Positions 1 to 10,700 of a DNA stretch of 64,000 nt are shown here, in pieces. Below the pieces are notes generated by a model. That model worked only from the letters and a program-made list of their open reading frames with translations, had not been told where the DNA came from and did not search any database. Origin of the DNA: Halichondria panicea (lineage: Eukaryota; Porifera; Demospongiae; Suberitida; Halichondriidae). The stretch is from contig NC_087381.1 of the NCBI RefSeq assembly GCF_963675165.1, forward strand, positions 6,263,378-6,327,377, written 5' to 3'. Every line of letters begins with the position of its first letter. Position 1 is the first letter of the stretch. The position numbers were made by a program, and so were the translations under genes.

Positions 1-164
1 ATCAATCTCAGAACATGTAACAACAAACATTTTCTGGGGGAGTGTCCCCAGACCCCCCCCCCCATTGGAGCCACATTTTGCACTGCCAGTGCGCTCTGCG
101 CACGTAATTCGGACAATCCATTCATCCAGCACCCCCTCTCTCAAATCCTGGCTATACGCCCCTG
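1..164. repeat. End of a non-autonomous transposon-like element, cut by the window edge
   Basis: The right end reads ATACGCCCCTG. Its reverse complement, CAGGGGCGTAT, resembles the termini CAGGGGCG found at 35604 and 58449. It lies in the intron before the last exon of gene A. A hAT-like origin is inferred from terminal similarity only. Confidence 0.4.
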
Positions 165-333
165 TTTAGGGTGATCTTTATATTAGTCCGCAAAATACTG
201 AATGCGGATGCAGGTGCATGCAAAGTTCTGTGTAGTTAATATACCAATGTACATTTTTATGAATAGGGCATGTAATATATATACGGTATTTAGTACCAAC
301 ATCGATCACATACACACATCATTATTCATTCAG

Positions 334-838
334 CTGTCATCCTACTGAATGGCCTTTCTATTATGGATTCATTCTTCCTTTTGTCATCATCTACGTATTC
401 AACTGGTCCGTATTTGTTGCCATCATGGTGTCCATTTGCAAGCATTATAGAAACCTGCAGTCACTAAACGAGAGCTCCGTACTTCAACAGTTGAGGAATG
501 TTAAGAAGAACTTGGTCATTGCAATGTGTCTATCAGTTGTACTTGGCCTGGGTTGGGGCCTTGGACTAGTATCAACAAGCTCTGGTCTTGTGGAGCTGTC
601 ATTCACATTCCAAGTGATATTCTCGATCTTTGTGGGTTCTCAAGGTGTGCTAATTTTTATTATATATGGTCTTCGAAGCACTAACTTCCGCCAGACATGG
701 ATAAAACTCTTTAGTGGCTGTAGATCAAACACTGATAACTTTGTGTCTTCTGAGAAAGGAAATACTAATCCACGAGATAATTCTAGCACTGTCAGAGTGG
801 AGTTATCGAGCATGAACACATTACCAAGCAAACAGTAA
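334..838 (+). CDS. Adhesion-family GPCR, last exon only (gene A, partial)
   Basis: This is the terminal coding exon of a seven-transmembrane receptor whose earlier exons lie outside the window. It starts after an AG acceptor at 332-333 in phase 2 and ends at the TAA at 836-838. It covers the end of the second extracellular loop (CxPTEWPF), TM5, TM6 (NLVIAMCLSVVLGLGWGLGL), TM7 and a short Ser/Asn-rich cytoplasmic tail. Nearly every residue matches the last exon of gene C (54358-54889), with about a dozen substitutions over 165 residues and an earlier stop, so the two are recent paralogues. The adhesion-GPCR assignment comes from gene C, where GAIN and GPS are visible. The open frame from the ATG at 425 is only part of this exon; the splice frame starts upstream. 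Confidence 0.82.
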
Positions 839-1279
839 TCCCCACATAATGAAGAAAAGAACTGAAGTATAAAGACAAGATAAGATAAATAGCTGAGTTT
901 CTAGCTGCTTCAGTTACTAGCTATATACTTAGAAGGTTGGAGGGACAGTTATCCCATTTTTATTGTAATTACAGATATTGATTTAGCATGAACACTGAAG
1001 TCACTGAAATGATAATTTTTATAATGGTTGTGGGCTGTTGGGAAGGAATGAATGATTGTGCTGGGATCACTAGTTTATGTTATGCTGGTTTTTATATATA
1101 GCTACCCAACACACTCATAATAATTATGTACCCATCAAAACCACTTCCCCTCACACCCACTACCCCCACTGCTCCCCACATCCATTATACCAACGCCTAG
1201 TACCCCCCAAAACCACCCACTTCTCCCACAACGCATGTGTAGTTCATGATGTGTCTTGACTTTTGGGCTTGATTTTTAT
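839..1279. other. 3' flank of gene A, duplicated at 54890-55140
   Basis: There is no gene here. The first ~240 bases can be aligned by eye with the flank of gene C, sharing stretches such as GAAGAAAAGAACT and AATGATTGTGCT. The rest is AT-rich with a C-rich tract around 1140-1230. Confidence 0.55.
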
Positions 1280-1401
1280 AAAATTAATGGTGGACTTGAG
1301 ACACCTCCTGTAATTCGTATAATTATGCACTCAATTAAGTCTCAACTGAGTGTACTAATTACAGGGGGTATCTCTATTTCATTGAGTCCACCATTAATTT
1401 T
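1280..1401. repeat. Palindromic MITE-like element
   Basis: About 120 bp with terminal inverted repeats. The left end AAATTAATGGTGGACT is mirrored by AGTCCACCATTAATTT on the right, and TCCTGTAATT by AATTACAGGG further in. It would fold into one hairpin. No coding potential is seen. Confidence 0.75.
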
Positions 1402-1730
1402 AGTGATTCCACTGTGTAGATGGTTTTGCATGTGCATGTTGCGGCTGGGTAGTTTTAATTTACCCATGAACTACCCGCTAATGCCGCTCTACAGTAGCAG
1501 AAAGTAACAATTAACGTTGTTAAAACAGGAAGTACCTATACTATAGACATGAAGTCACAATTAATACACAAGAAAACCACTACTTACTATGACATATAAA
1601 AACTATTACTGAATTACTATGACATATAAAATTATACCGGAATACTACGATGGCCCTGAGTGTTACTATAGCTATACCCACTTACCGATTCAAGACACTC
1701 CATCTATATTTATAGCAGTTTAAGTTTGCA

Positions 1731-2510
1731 ATGGAGATGCAGATTAGTGAGACCAGCATAGTGGTGCTGGACATTGTACATGATGGCGAGGCTGCTCTGA
1801 GGGAACATATCAAGAACAAAACCACTGCTTTACAGAGGAAAGAGGTAATGCTATTATATACATTCTGTGTGGCTATTCACGGATACTTTTCTATAATTAT
1901 ACCATAACCAGGCCATTGATGATTCCTTCTATGTTGTTGACATTGCATGGTTGGGTACTGGAGCTCCATAGAGACTGGGTGACTGCCCTGCCCACTATCA
2001 CTCCATTCTATGCCATCAAGTGCAACAACGACCCAGCCCTCTTGAAGACACTCGCTGCGCTAGGGACTGCATGGGTTCGACTGTGCAAGTAAGGTTTGTA
2101 TTATTATTTTACTTCTCACAAACAGGCTGAGATCAAGGGTGTATTGAATTTGGGAGTTATTCCAAATCATATCATTTATGCCAATCCCTGCAAAAAGCTC
2201 TCTCATCTAAAGTATATGCAGTCGAGATGGGTGTTCAGACAATGACCTTTGACTGCGATTCTGAACTGCTCAAGATACGAGAAGAGTGTCCATCTGCAAG
2301 GTATGAGCTACCAACGGAATGTTGATGGTTTGGGAGGAGGGTATAGTGACTGAGCAAATTAATAGTGTAGGCTTAATTGTTCTGCGGATCAGAGCTGATG
2401 ACTCAGAGGCTCAATGGAAACTTGGAATGAAATTCAGTTGCACGATACCTGAAGGTAAAATTCTTCTGAGTACTGCTAAAAGCCTAAACATCATTGGTGT
2501 ATGTATGGTG
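1731..2510 (+). pseudogene. Ornithine decarboxylase pseudogene (N-terminal two-fifths)
   Basis: The translation fragments match the PLP-binding barrel of ornithine decarboxylase. Exon 1 is 1731-1844 (MEMQISETSIVVLDI...). Exon 2, from 1912, carries DDSFYVV and FYAIKCNND, where the Lys corresponds to the PLP Schiff-base lysine, followed by FDCASK. Exon 3, from about 2126, carries NHIIYANPCKK and GVQTMTFDCDSEL. Exon 4, around 2372-2510, carries LIVLRIRADDSEAQWKLGMKF. The splice sites are recognisable, so this is a DNA-level duplicate rather than a retrocopy. At least three frameshifts break it: an extra base near 1955, a shift near 2073 and a two-base insertion near 2213. Downstream exons are absent. 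The match is to family motifs; the parent gene is not in the window. Confidence 0.75.
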
Positions 2511-2706
2511 GGTGCATGCCTTAATTTCATGCATATATACTGAAACAGCATACTTTTTATAGTTTCCATGTTCACTCACATGCATATCACAGATTGAAAA
2601 TAGTTAATGCTTGACTTTGACTCAGTTGAACAGAGCACAGAGGAACTTTCTTAACTGCGTTAGTGATGATCCAGTTCATCAGACCTTGCAAAACCATCTT
2701 TCACAC

Positions 2707-2780
2707 CCCTCCCACGTAGACTCGCAAGCCGTCACTGGCGAACAGTTCGCCTGCAACAGTGACAACTTGTGAGTCTACTC
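2707..2780. repeat. Short hairpin repeat
   Basis: GTAGACTCGCAAGC...GTCACTG on the left pairs imperfectly with CAGTGAC...TTGTGAGTCTAC on the right. It is related in sequence to the ends of the element at 4878-5182 (TAGACTCGCAA, GGCGAACAGT, CAACAGTGACA). Confidence 0.6.
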
Positions 2781-2944
2781 CCACGACCACAGGTAAGGTT
2801 TTTCCCCAGTGTGCATACATTAGGCATGTGCCAAATATTCCGGAATAATTGTTTGGGTTTGTCTTTTTACAATTAGGCACTAGTTTAATTGTGTTGCACA
2901 TGCGCAGTAGCTCAGAACACACCCACATTCACATCCCTTCACAT

Positions 2945-3860
2945 AGCCTCGATCCCAGGCCGAGTTTTCGCTTTTATAACGGTTAGGCAAACAACTAGGC
3001 CGCCTGGTACTAGTTGTCTGCGCATGCGTCAAATTTTCATTGTATTTGTGGTCGGAAAAAATATTTATAATCGAAATTTGTACACAGAAAATGCACAGAG
3101 TGAGTACACAAAAGATGCACATAGAGAGCTGCTTCACAAGGGTTGCCAGTTGTGCTGCAGCACGATTACAGTTACCCAGGGCAACTTCAGGATGATTGAA
3201 TGCCTTCAAATTATGTTACAAAAAGATTTAGCAGGCTACTGGACTTCTCTGATTCTAGGCCCCAACTCGTAATTCTTTAGATTCTCTTGATGCCTGTCAA
3301 ATGAGCAGGTCATACTCCAGTCCTGTAAGTATAGGACAATAATTACAAAGACGGTTAAACCCTTACCTCAAACTGTCCAGTCTCGTCCGTTAGTATAGCC
3401 AAGCGGAGCACTGTTGGGATAGCTGGATATTAGCCATTGCTCCTGTACAGAGAAATAGACATTCTAAATACGTGTAGATCTATATTAAATTTCTCGTGTC
3501 ATGGCAGCACCAAGTTCTCTAGCTCACACTCTTCACTTGATCCACCATATTAATGATGAAACTATAGTCTGCCTAGATCTTGCCAAACATGAACAAGATT
3601 TAATAGCACAGGGCCCACACAAAAATGTCTGACCTTAACAAGCTTGACAAAGCTTTATACCTCTTCCCTTGTTGTTCAGTCTTCAGAGTAATGTTTTCTA
3701 AGCTTCAGAGAAGAGAGAAGCTTCAGCTAAGAGCCATTCCAATAATAATAAAACGAGAACTGACTTCTAGTACACGATAGTACACGAATATAAATGTCAC
3801 GAAAGTGAACGAGAATATCCATTTGTCAGAATCTGACAAATGACTGACTGTAGGGCTGCA
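2945..3860. mobile_element. Truncated copy of a ~1.1 kb inverted-repeat element
   Basis: It begins GCCTCGATCCCAGGCCG followed by CGCTTTTATAACGGTTAGG, and runs parallel to 55350-56360. The intact relative at 55350-56455 has the same motif inverted at its right end. Here the right terminal repeat is missing after GACAAATGACTGAC near 3850. An internal - strand stretch has splice-like ends but no recognisable protein. Confidence 0.65.
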
Positions 3861-4703
3861 ATCCGTCTCCCCTTTTGGAGGCGGGCCACGCCCATCTACT
3901 GTGTGGCCTGAATGTGTTTACAATCCGAGGGACTTGTGTGTATCCGATCCGAGGGACTTGTTGCTTGAGTGTGTATTAATGGATAGTGCTTTCAATGGTT
4001 AATCTATTGTAAGTATAGTCCTCACATTATGTTACGTCACAGCCACTGTACTTATCCACATTTATTTTTTACCCACAGGTTTAACTAATTTCTTATGAGA
4101 TTGACTTGTCGCTTGAGTGTGTATCCGATCCGAGCCTCAAGTTATTGGATAAATCTACAGAGCTGATGTTTTACTTAGCTGTCTCTGTCTACAGTATATA
4201 CAGAGAGGTAGCCTCTCCTTTCTGTTCTTATCACAATAACTGTTTTAAACGTTCAATGAGATAAAATACGATAAATAATAAATTAATTGTCCACCCACAA
4301 GGGGCTGGAGTCGAGGCTAGAGTGAGAAGAGAGCTGCGAGGCTCTGCTGACTTTGGCATCGATCGTTTTTAACAATCATTACCCACTCTTTGAGTTTCCC
4401 TGGATTTTACATGCAAAAATATGTTCATCATGATCTATGTGTGTATAAAAGCTAGCTATTAGTAGCTTTATGTTATGTAGCTTTGGCACCTCCACCGAGG
4501 CATCAGCACCCGCGGTGCTTTCATTTTTGTAATGATGTGCACTACATCATGACGTTAAGCCTTAATGACGTCATTGATTCAAACACAGTGAACCCCCTTA
4601 TCATTCACCCCGAGCTGAGCTTATAAGGCACTAACCGTATGACCGCATTTCCATAGACTCTATATGCTCTTGCTATCGCAACTAAACAAAAGAACACAGG
4701 AGG
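3861..4703 (+). other. Region upstream of gene B; likely contains its promoter
   Basis: No gene is seen. A short repeat at 4478-4520 (CACCGAGGCATCAGCACC) recurs at 17058 and, inverted, at 62440. A direct duplication (CGATCCGAG...TTGCTTGAGTGTGTAT) occurs near 3945-3975 and 4105-4130. Transcription of gene B should start in the last few hundred bases, but no clear TATA box or initiator could be chosen. Confidence 0.35.
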
Positions 4704-4761
4704 ATGGGAGTTTCAAGTCAACTTCTACTAACATTGATCGTCTTGCTCAATTCCACTGCTG
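4704..4761 (+). CDS. Gene B exon 1, signal peptide
   Basis: It encodes MGVSSQLLLTLIVLLNSTA plus the first base of a Gly codon, then the donor GTAAGAC. It has a hydrophobic core, and a small-residue cleavage site is plausible near STAG-LA. Phase 1 matches the acceptor at 10946. No other signal-like exon is visible between here and 10946. Confidence 0.72.
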
Positions 4762-7700
4762 GTAAGACACTGATTTTACACTGAAAATATTATGTTGAGG
4801 ACTGTTGTGTCAATATAAAATTAATGCAGAAATATATTTACAATGTGGTAGGACATACTATGCTTCCAGTGTTATTATAGACTCGCAATCCGTTAATGTT
4901 GCACGGCGAACAGTAGACTGGTCAAACTCTGTGCAGAAACTCATGCAACATTTCCCACGATATTTGTGGCAACTCGATCAAGTGGCTATATATATAGACT
5001 GCATGCGGTTACTGTGCACAAGATCATTGATAATGACGTACAACTTAGCTAAAAGTATCACGTGTAGTAGACTGACGTCATGAAAACCACAGCCACTTCG
5101 AAATATTCTGACTGTGCAACACGAGTTTCTACATGGAGTTTGACTAGTCAATTTTTCGCCGTGCAACAGTGACAGCTTGCTATACCGTATAGCGGGTAAT
5201 TTTCGTGGGCAGGCTGACCTCCACGAAATTTTATCGTAGGCGTGGCTTATCTGAACGTAGGAATGCCGTGCAGCCACGAGACTAAATGAAATTTTTACTC
5301 ACGAAAACTACCGTTTCTCGAGTTGAACGAATTTTTTACCCCACGAAACTTACCCGCTATACGGTAGTCTATAGGTGTTATAATGTGATATCATTATTTT
5401 TCATAATTTTAAGTCTGGAGGAAGTTATTGACATTGGGTCAGGCAAAAAAACAGACTGTCCATGCAGGAGGTGGGTACGGGATGGGGAGGGTCCAACAAA
5501 GAGTCCAATAAAAGAGAGACAGACTAATTATTCTACTTTGATTAGTGTCTCTGAAAGCTGCCATTGTGGTCACATTGTCATATGTATTCTTTTGTAACTT
5601 TGTCCGTTTTTTACAATTTGTGTGATGAAATTGTTGTCAATTATTTCGCGCATGCATGCGCATACAAGGTATACCAGGCCGCTTTTCTCTTCGCGGCCTG
5701 GAATCGAGGCTAGTATGACTTGTACACCTCCGCCCTCGTGGTCGGGAGGTTTACTGTGTATTTGCAGCCCTGAATAGTGGACATCTCGAAACTCCGAACA
5801 AAGGACGATGTAATTGTATGTACATGCAATCTGCAAAAAAATGGTGTCCCCTACCTGTATCTGCTGCACCACATTGCTTGCTAGTGAGAGCTGAATTTGG
5901 CACTTGTTATCTATATGAGTTTTTATACTAGAAGCCATTGTTGAATTGATATGTCTATCTGATTAACCGTCAAACCCCCCACCTGTTTTGATGGCTTTAT
6001 TTAGGCTAAACAAGGGGTGGGCGGATATTTAATTATGTGGCTACTATAAAACCGTGCAAGCGCCCATCCATGCAAGACAGTTATGCTGTATTTTCTGTGA
6101 AAACTACACAGCTCATCTTCTGTACAGTTACAGATCACGGAAGACACTCTGCCACAATAGAGAAGGGGGTCTGAGCTGGAAATAGACATGTGTTTTGGTG
6201 TTCAGAGGAAAGTTCAAACAGTCTCATCTTAGGATTGTGCTGTTGACACACACACCTTGTTGTTTCCCCGTGAGAGGGAGAGGATGTCCCCGTTGATAGA
6301 CCAGCTCGCTTGATGTCTGTTCTAGGATAGTCTAGGGGCCAGCTGGACCTATAATAGCTCAGAGGCAAAATCAAGATAGTTAGGATTAGGTCTGAAAACT
6401 CTTGCAGCATTTCCGTGTGCTCTAGCGGAATGTGGCCAGAGCCAATGAAATGCATATCCTATGTAATGTGATTTTTAACCCAATGAAATGTGAGTATTGC
6501 CTCTGTGGAATTTGGATTACAGCCAATGGAATTTAGATACAACCAATGAGTATTGTTACATCTACTCCTTTATAACCTCCAATGTCACAAGTTTCCCACT
6601 AATTGACATTCCAAGAGCACACGTAAGTGCTGCAAGAGTCTCCAGACCTCTTTCTCTCTTCCCCCTCCCCCCTCTGAGAAAAGGTCTGGCCCCCAGACCA
6701 GTTCTAGGATAGATCTAACAAGATTGTATAGGTCTATATAATTATAGATAGTCCTAGTAACTTTTAAAATATTGTTTTGTGCACATCTATGAGCTAGCTA
6801 GCTATTTTAATAGCTACACACAGTGAAAATATTGACCTCTGACCCTCATGCGCAATAGTGGGCGCTTCTATATGATTGCAATTAGGCCTCTCAAGAGCGC
6901 ATAAAAGAGAGAGAGCGTGTAAAACTTCCGTCTGCTACAGTACGGGCAGAACCCAAAACCACTACTATAAATAGAACTATATGCATGGTCACGTGGGACT
7001 ACATTCCATGCACATGCAGCAGTGAGCAATTTCAAGAATTGTTCTTTTTATAGTAGTGGTTTTGGATTCTGCCCGTACTGTAGAGGATGCGTAAGTTACA
7101 CGCTCTCTCTCTTTTATGCGCTCTTGGCCTCTACTGGACTTTCGGGCAATAGTATGGGATGGGCGGTTCGACGGTTAACTACGGTATTAGCCTCGATTCA
7201 AGGCCGATTAAAATACGGCCTGGTACCTATTGCAGGGGTGATAGTGCGCATGCGCTTCAAATTACCCAGAATAATTATGGGTATCGTACTACGAACGTAA
7301 AATCTTAGTAAATTACACAGGAAATTAGTCCGTTTACTAAGCCGTATAATACTTTAAATCTATGACTGAGTTCTGTGAAGCTGTGGCTTATGCCGTCTAT
7401 TGCGTTGGTCTATAGAAGGCTTGAACACTAGTTTTAAGACAGAAGAGGCTCTCATCTACGTCTAAGATGGTCCTATAGCCGAGTTGTTTTCGCAAGTAGC
7501 AGTTTGAGGCACCATACACTTCCCATAGCCTGTACAGATCCAAGGTAAGACATCCTGACCATACAACCGTCCCTAGTAGAGGTAGATGAGAGCCTCTTCT
7601 GGCTTCAGACTAACGTGAAAGCCTTCTGAAACAACGCAATAGAGAGCTAAGCTGATGTACAAAGATAGAAAATAGATGAGAGAAAAAGAATGGGATTCCC

Positions 7701-10700
7701 CAGATTCTGGAGAATAAACTAACACATGCAATAAGTACCAAGCCGTATTTTAATCGGCCTGGAATAGAGGCTACTACGGTATAAATAATATTATACATTA
7801 TACATGTATCCATCATAGATAGAAGAGGAAGAGTTGGAAACGCAGGGATGTTATTGTTAGTGTAGTATTTTGCAAGATCTACAAAACAGCTGTTGTTTCA
7901 ACGATTGTTGTAGTACAGTTGTTTTAACACCTTTTGACTTCTGAGATCAAAGGAAATGCAGTGCCAATAAAATTGTGGCATATTGCACTGTGGTCAGTTC
8001 CAAGGCCGTAGCAAGCGGTCAGGCTTGTCAGGTTTTGGTCTGACCACTTTTTGGAGCTATAAGTAGGTAATGATCGTGATTATTGAAAATTGGATAATGG
8101 TGTCCGTAATGGTCGTCAATATTGTAATCGATTAGTAAAGCAGTTAACCGCAAAATTTACCTTGGCCTGACCACTCTAAACTTGCTTGCTACGCCCTTGA
8201 GTTCTGTGTATGGCACACATAAAAATATGACCATTCAGTGAAGTGCCCACACTCTCACCAAACAGTCAAGTCATTGCTTTATAGTGAAACACTCCGAGAC
8301 AGTTACGGTTCCTGTGGTAAATTTACTATAGACAGCATAATTATGCATGCATGGTTTCGATGCAGTTAGCGACTGTAACTGATTTGTTCCGTGGGAGAAG
8401 CATAGTTATCACACATTATGCATTCCTTATTTTGATACTACAATATAAAACAGATCATTCCAACTTTCATCCGAGCTTTCTGGCTGTGCAAATAATTATA
8501 TGGCTGTAGCTAGTAACTTGTTAGCTTTAATGTACCAGTGGCAGCCATATATTTGCACTGTGGTTTCTTGCTTAAACGTGTATAACAAGCATTATTATAT
8601 TACGCCCCGAGGTGTAGCCGCATGTATGTGTGTGTATATTCCAGCTGTAACTGCTCAACGGTTACAATATAATTATAGCATAATAATCATAAGCTAACAG
8701 AATGTGTGTCCTATACAATACTTACATAATTATTACTACAACTTAATAATAGTATTATGTGTCGGTGCAAATGCACTAGCGAGGTACATTAGACTCTCTC
8801 GATAATCCGGTCACCTTTGGGACAGTGCAGCTTGGCTGGAATATAGCGAGGTGGCTGTATTTCTAAGTGCAATCCAATTTTATCTGCCAAACAACATCCA
8901 AAACGTCATATCCGGCCGTAATAAACGTACAATGAAAACCTAGCCGGTTTGCCAGCCAGTATTGGCCATATAAAATAGCGAATGGCCGCATTTCAGGGTG
9001 AGTTTTGTGCAGTAAACTTCTAGCTAGCAATCCGTGCCAAACCAATGGCTGGTATATCGAGGTAGCCGTGCTTCAGAGAGCCGGAATAGCGAGAGTCTAC
9101 TGTATAATTTATGGTAGTGTGTCTGTGTGTCTGTGTGTGTAAACTACTACAGCTGCTCAAAGAGCAAGTAAGCTAGAGTTTCCGTCTTCTAGTCATGTTT
9201 TCAATTCGTGGATTTGCAAATTAATAATGCTTCGTTCTCGTTACTAAGAATACCATTGCAGCCTTTTCAGAAGAGTGTGTAGCTCACCCCAGATATATAT
9301 CTCTCACACGTGCAAACTCTGGTGGCGAGTTCTTCTAATCAGTCAGTCACAAGTTTCAACGTCTATACACTATATATACCCACCCCCAGGAGAGACTATA
9401 GATATGGTTGCCATCGTGTGTCCGATCGTATAACGTGTGATGTATAACTATCACTCGTCTCATTCGATCCACCTGAAAAGGTTCTCAAGGATTATCGCAC
9501 GCATCACACTCACTATATCTGCCTCTTCTTACATAGCAAACAATTATGTGTGTAAAGAAGAACGCGTCTGATTATGCTCTGGAATTTCCACTTGTGTCTC
9601 AGGCGGTGGAGGAATCGTTCTATGTGGATGATGGCTAACAGGTGCTGACTCCATTGAAATGGCCCTATAGAAGCTATCAACAAAGGCGGATTCCTGTTGA
9701 AAATGGAATTCGAGCGAAGCTATTGTCTTTAAAAACGTTGAACCCAGAACTGCACGCTTTTACTGAAGCGACGAGCACACGAAGACTCTAGGAACAGAGT
9801 AGAATGCATATCTCAATCAATTTTCGATTGGTAGTCGCGAAATTGTATGTATGTTCACAAGAAAATATAGCGAACATCTTCAGTGGTGATTGACATCAAC
9901 GCTGAGGAATATTGATCAAACAATTGCGTCACTGAATCAAATAAAACCATGTATAGCTACAATTCATAAACTATTATACACAATTCATGGTGTACATGAC
10001 TGTGCAGTTTTATGGGATTTTATGCAGTCAGCCCAGCTAGTCAATCACACACTAATTAATGCTGTTTTATGACCACTCATAATTTTTAATTCATGCATGG
10101 AAACAGTCAAAAACAAGTAAGAAGCTTACCTTTACAGTACTCAATGATCAGATCTGCTTCATGCTTGGAAGCTGAAAATATGACGCTGCATGGTATATAC
10201 AGTGACCGCACTAAAATGTATTGCTGTCTTTTTTGACACAGTGTAGTGTGGTCTCTGTAAGGCCATAATTATATCTCGACTGATGTCTCCAACTGTAGCT
10301 ATTATGATGAGCTACCTGGCTATGACAGTCACAGTTGCTTTTGAATAATCTCTTCTACACAATACAGTCCTAAAGTCAACTCTCTTTCTCGAACTAACTC
10401 AACCAATAGCATAAATAAATGCATGTACGGCATATATTTACATTAAACTTTCGGATCTTGGCCGTTCGACTGCAGCTAGCCAACTATACTACTATAGGTA
10501 CATAGAATGAGCATAAAAACGAGCTCTATCACTGATATCTTGATGATGAAAAGAGACGAAGAGCAGGTATTAAAATTGCAGTTACTATATATATACCATT
10601 TGCATGCTATAATACGCATAAATTAACAACAAAGAGGCTGCATGCATGCACGGTGATAAAAACCACACCATTTGTTGTGAAGAGCTGTCAGACATACATG

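Noticed and set aside
425..838. Start of an independent 137-residue protein at the ATG at 425
   Set aside because: The frame continues upstream to an acceptor at 333 and the paralogous exon of gene C shows that it is the end of a 7TM receptor.
1077..1507. Two short + strand open frames
   Set aside because: They cover low-complexity and MITE sequence with no protein-like features.
2880..3272. Overlapping open frames on both strands (109 and 127 codons)
   Set aside because: Both lie in the inverted-repeat element whose other copy does not conserve these frames.
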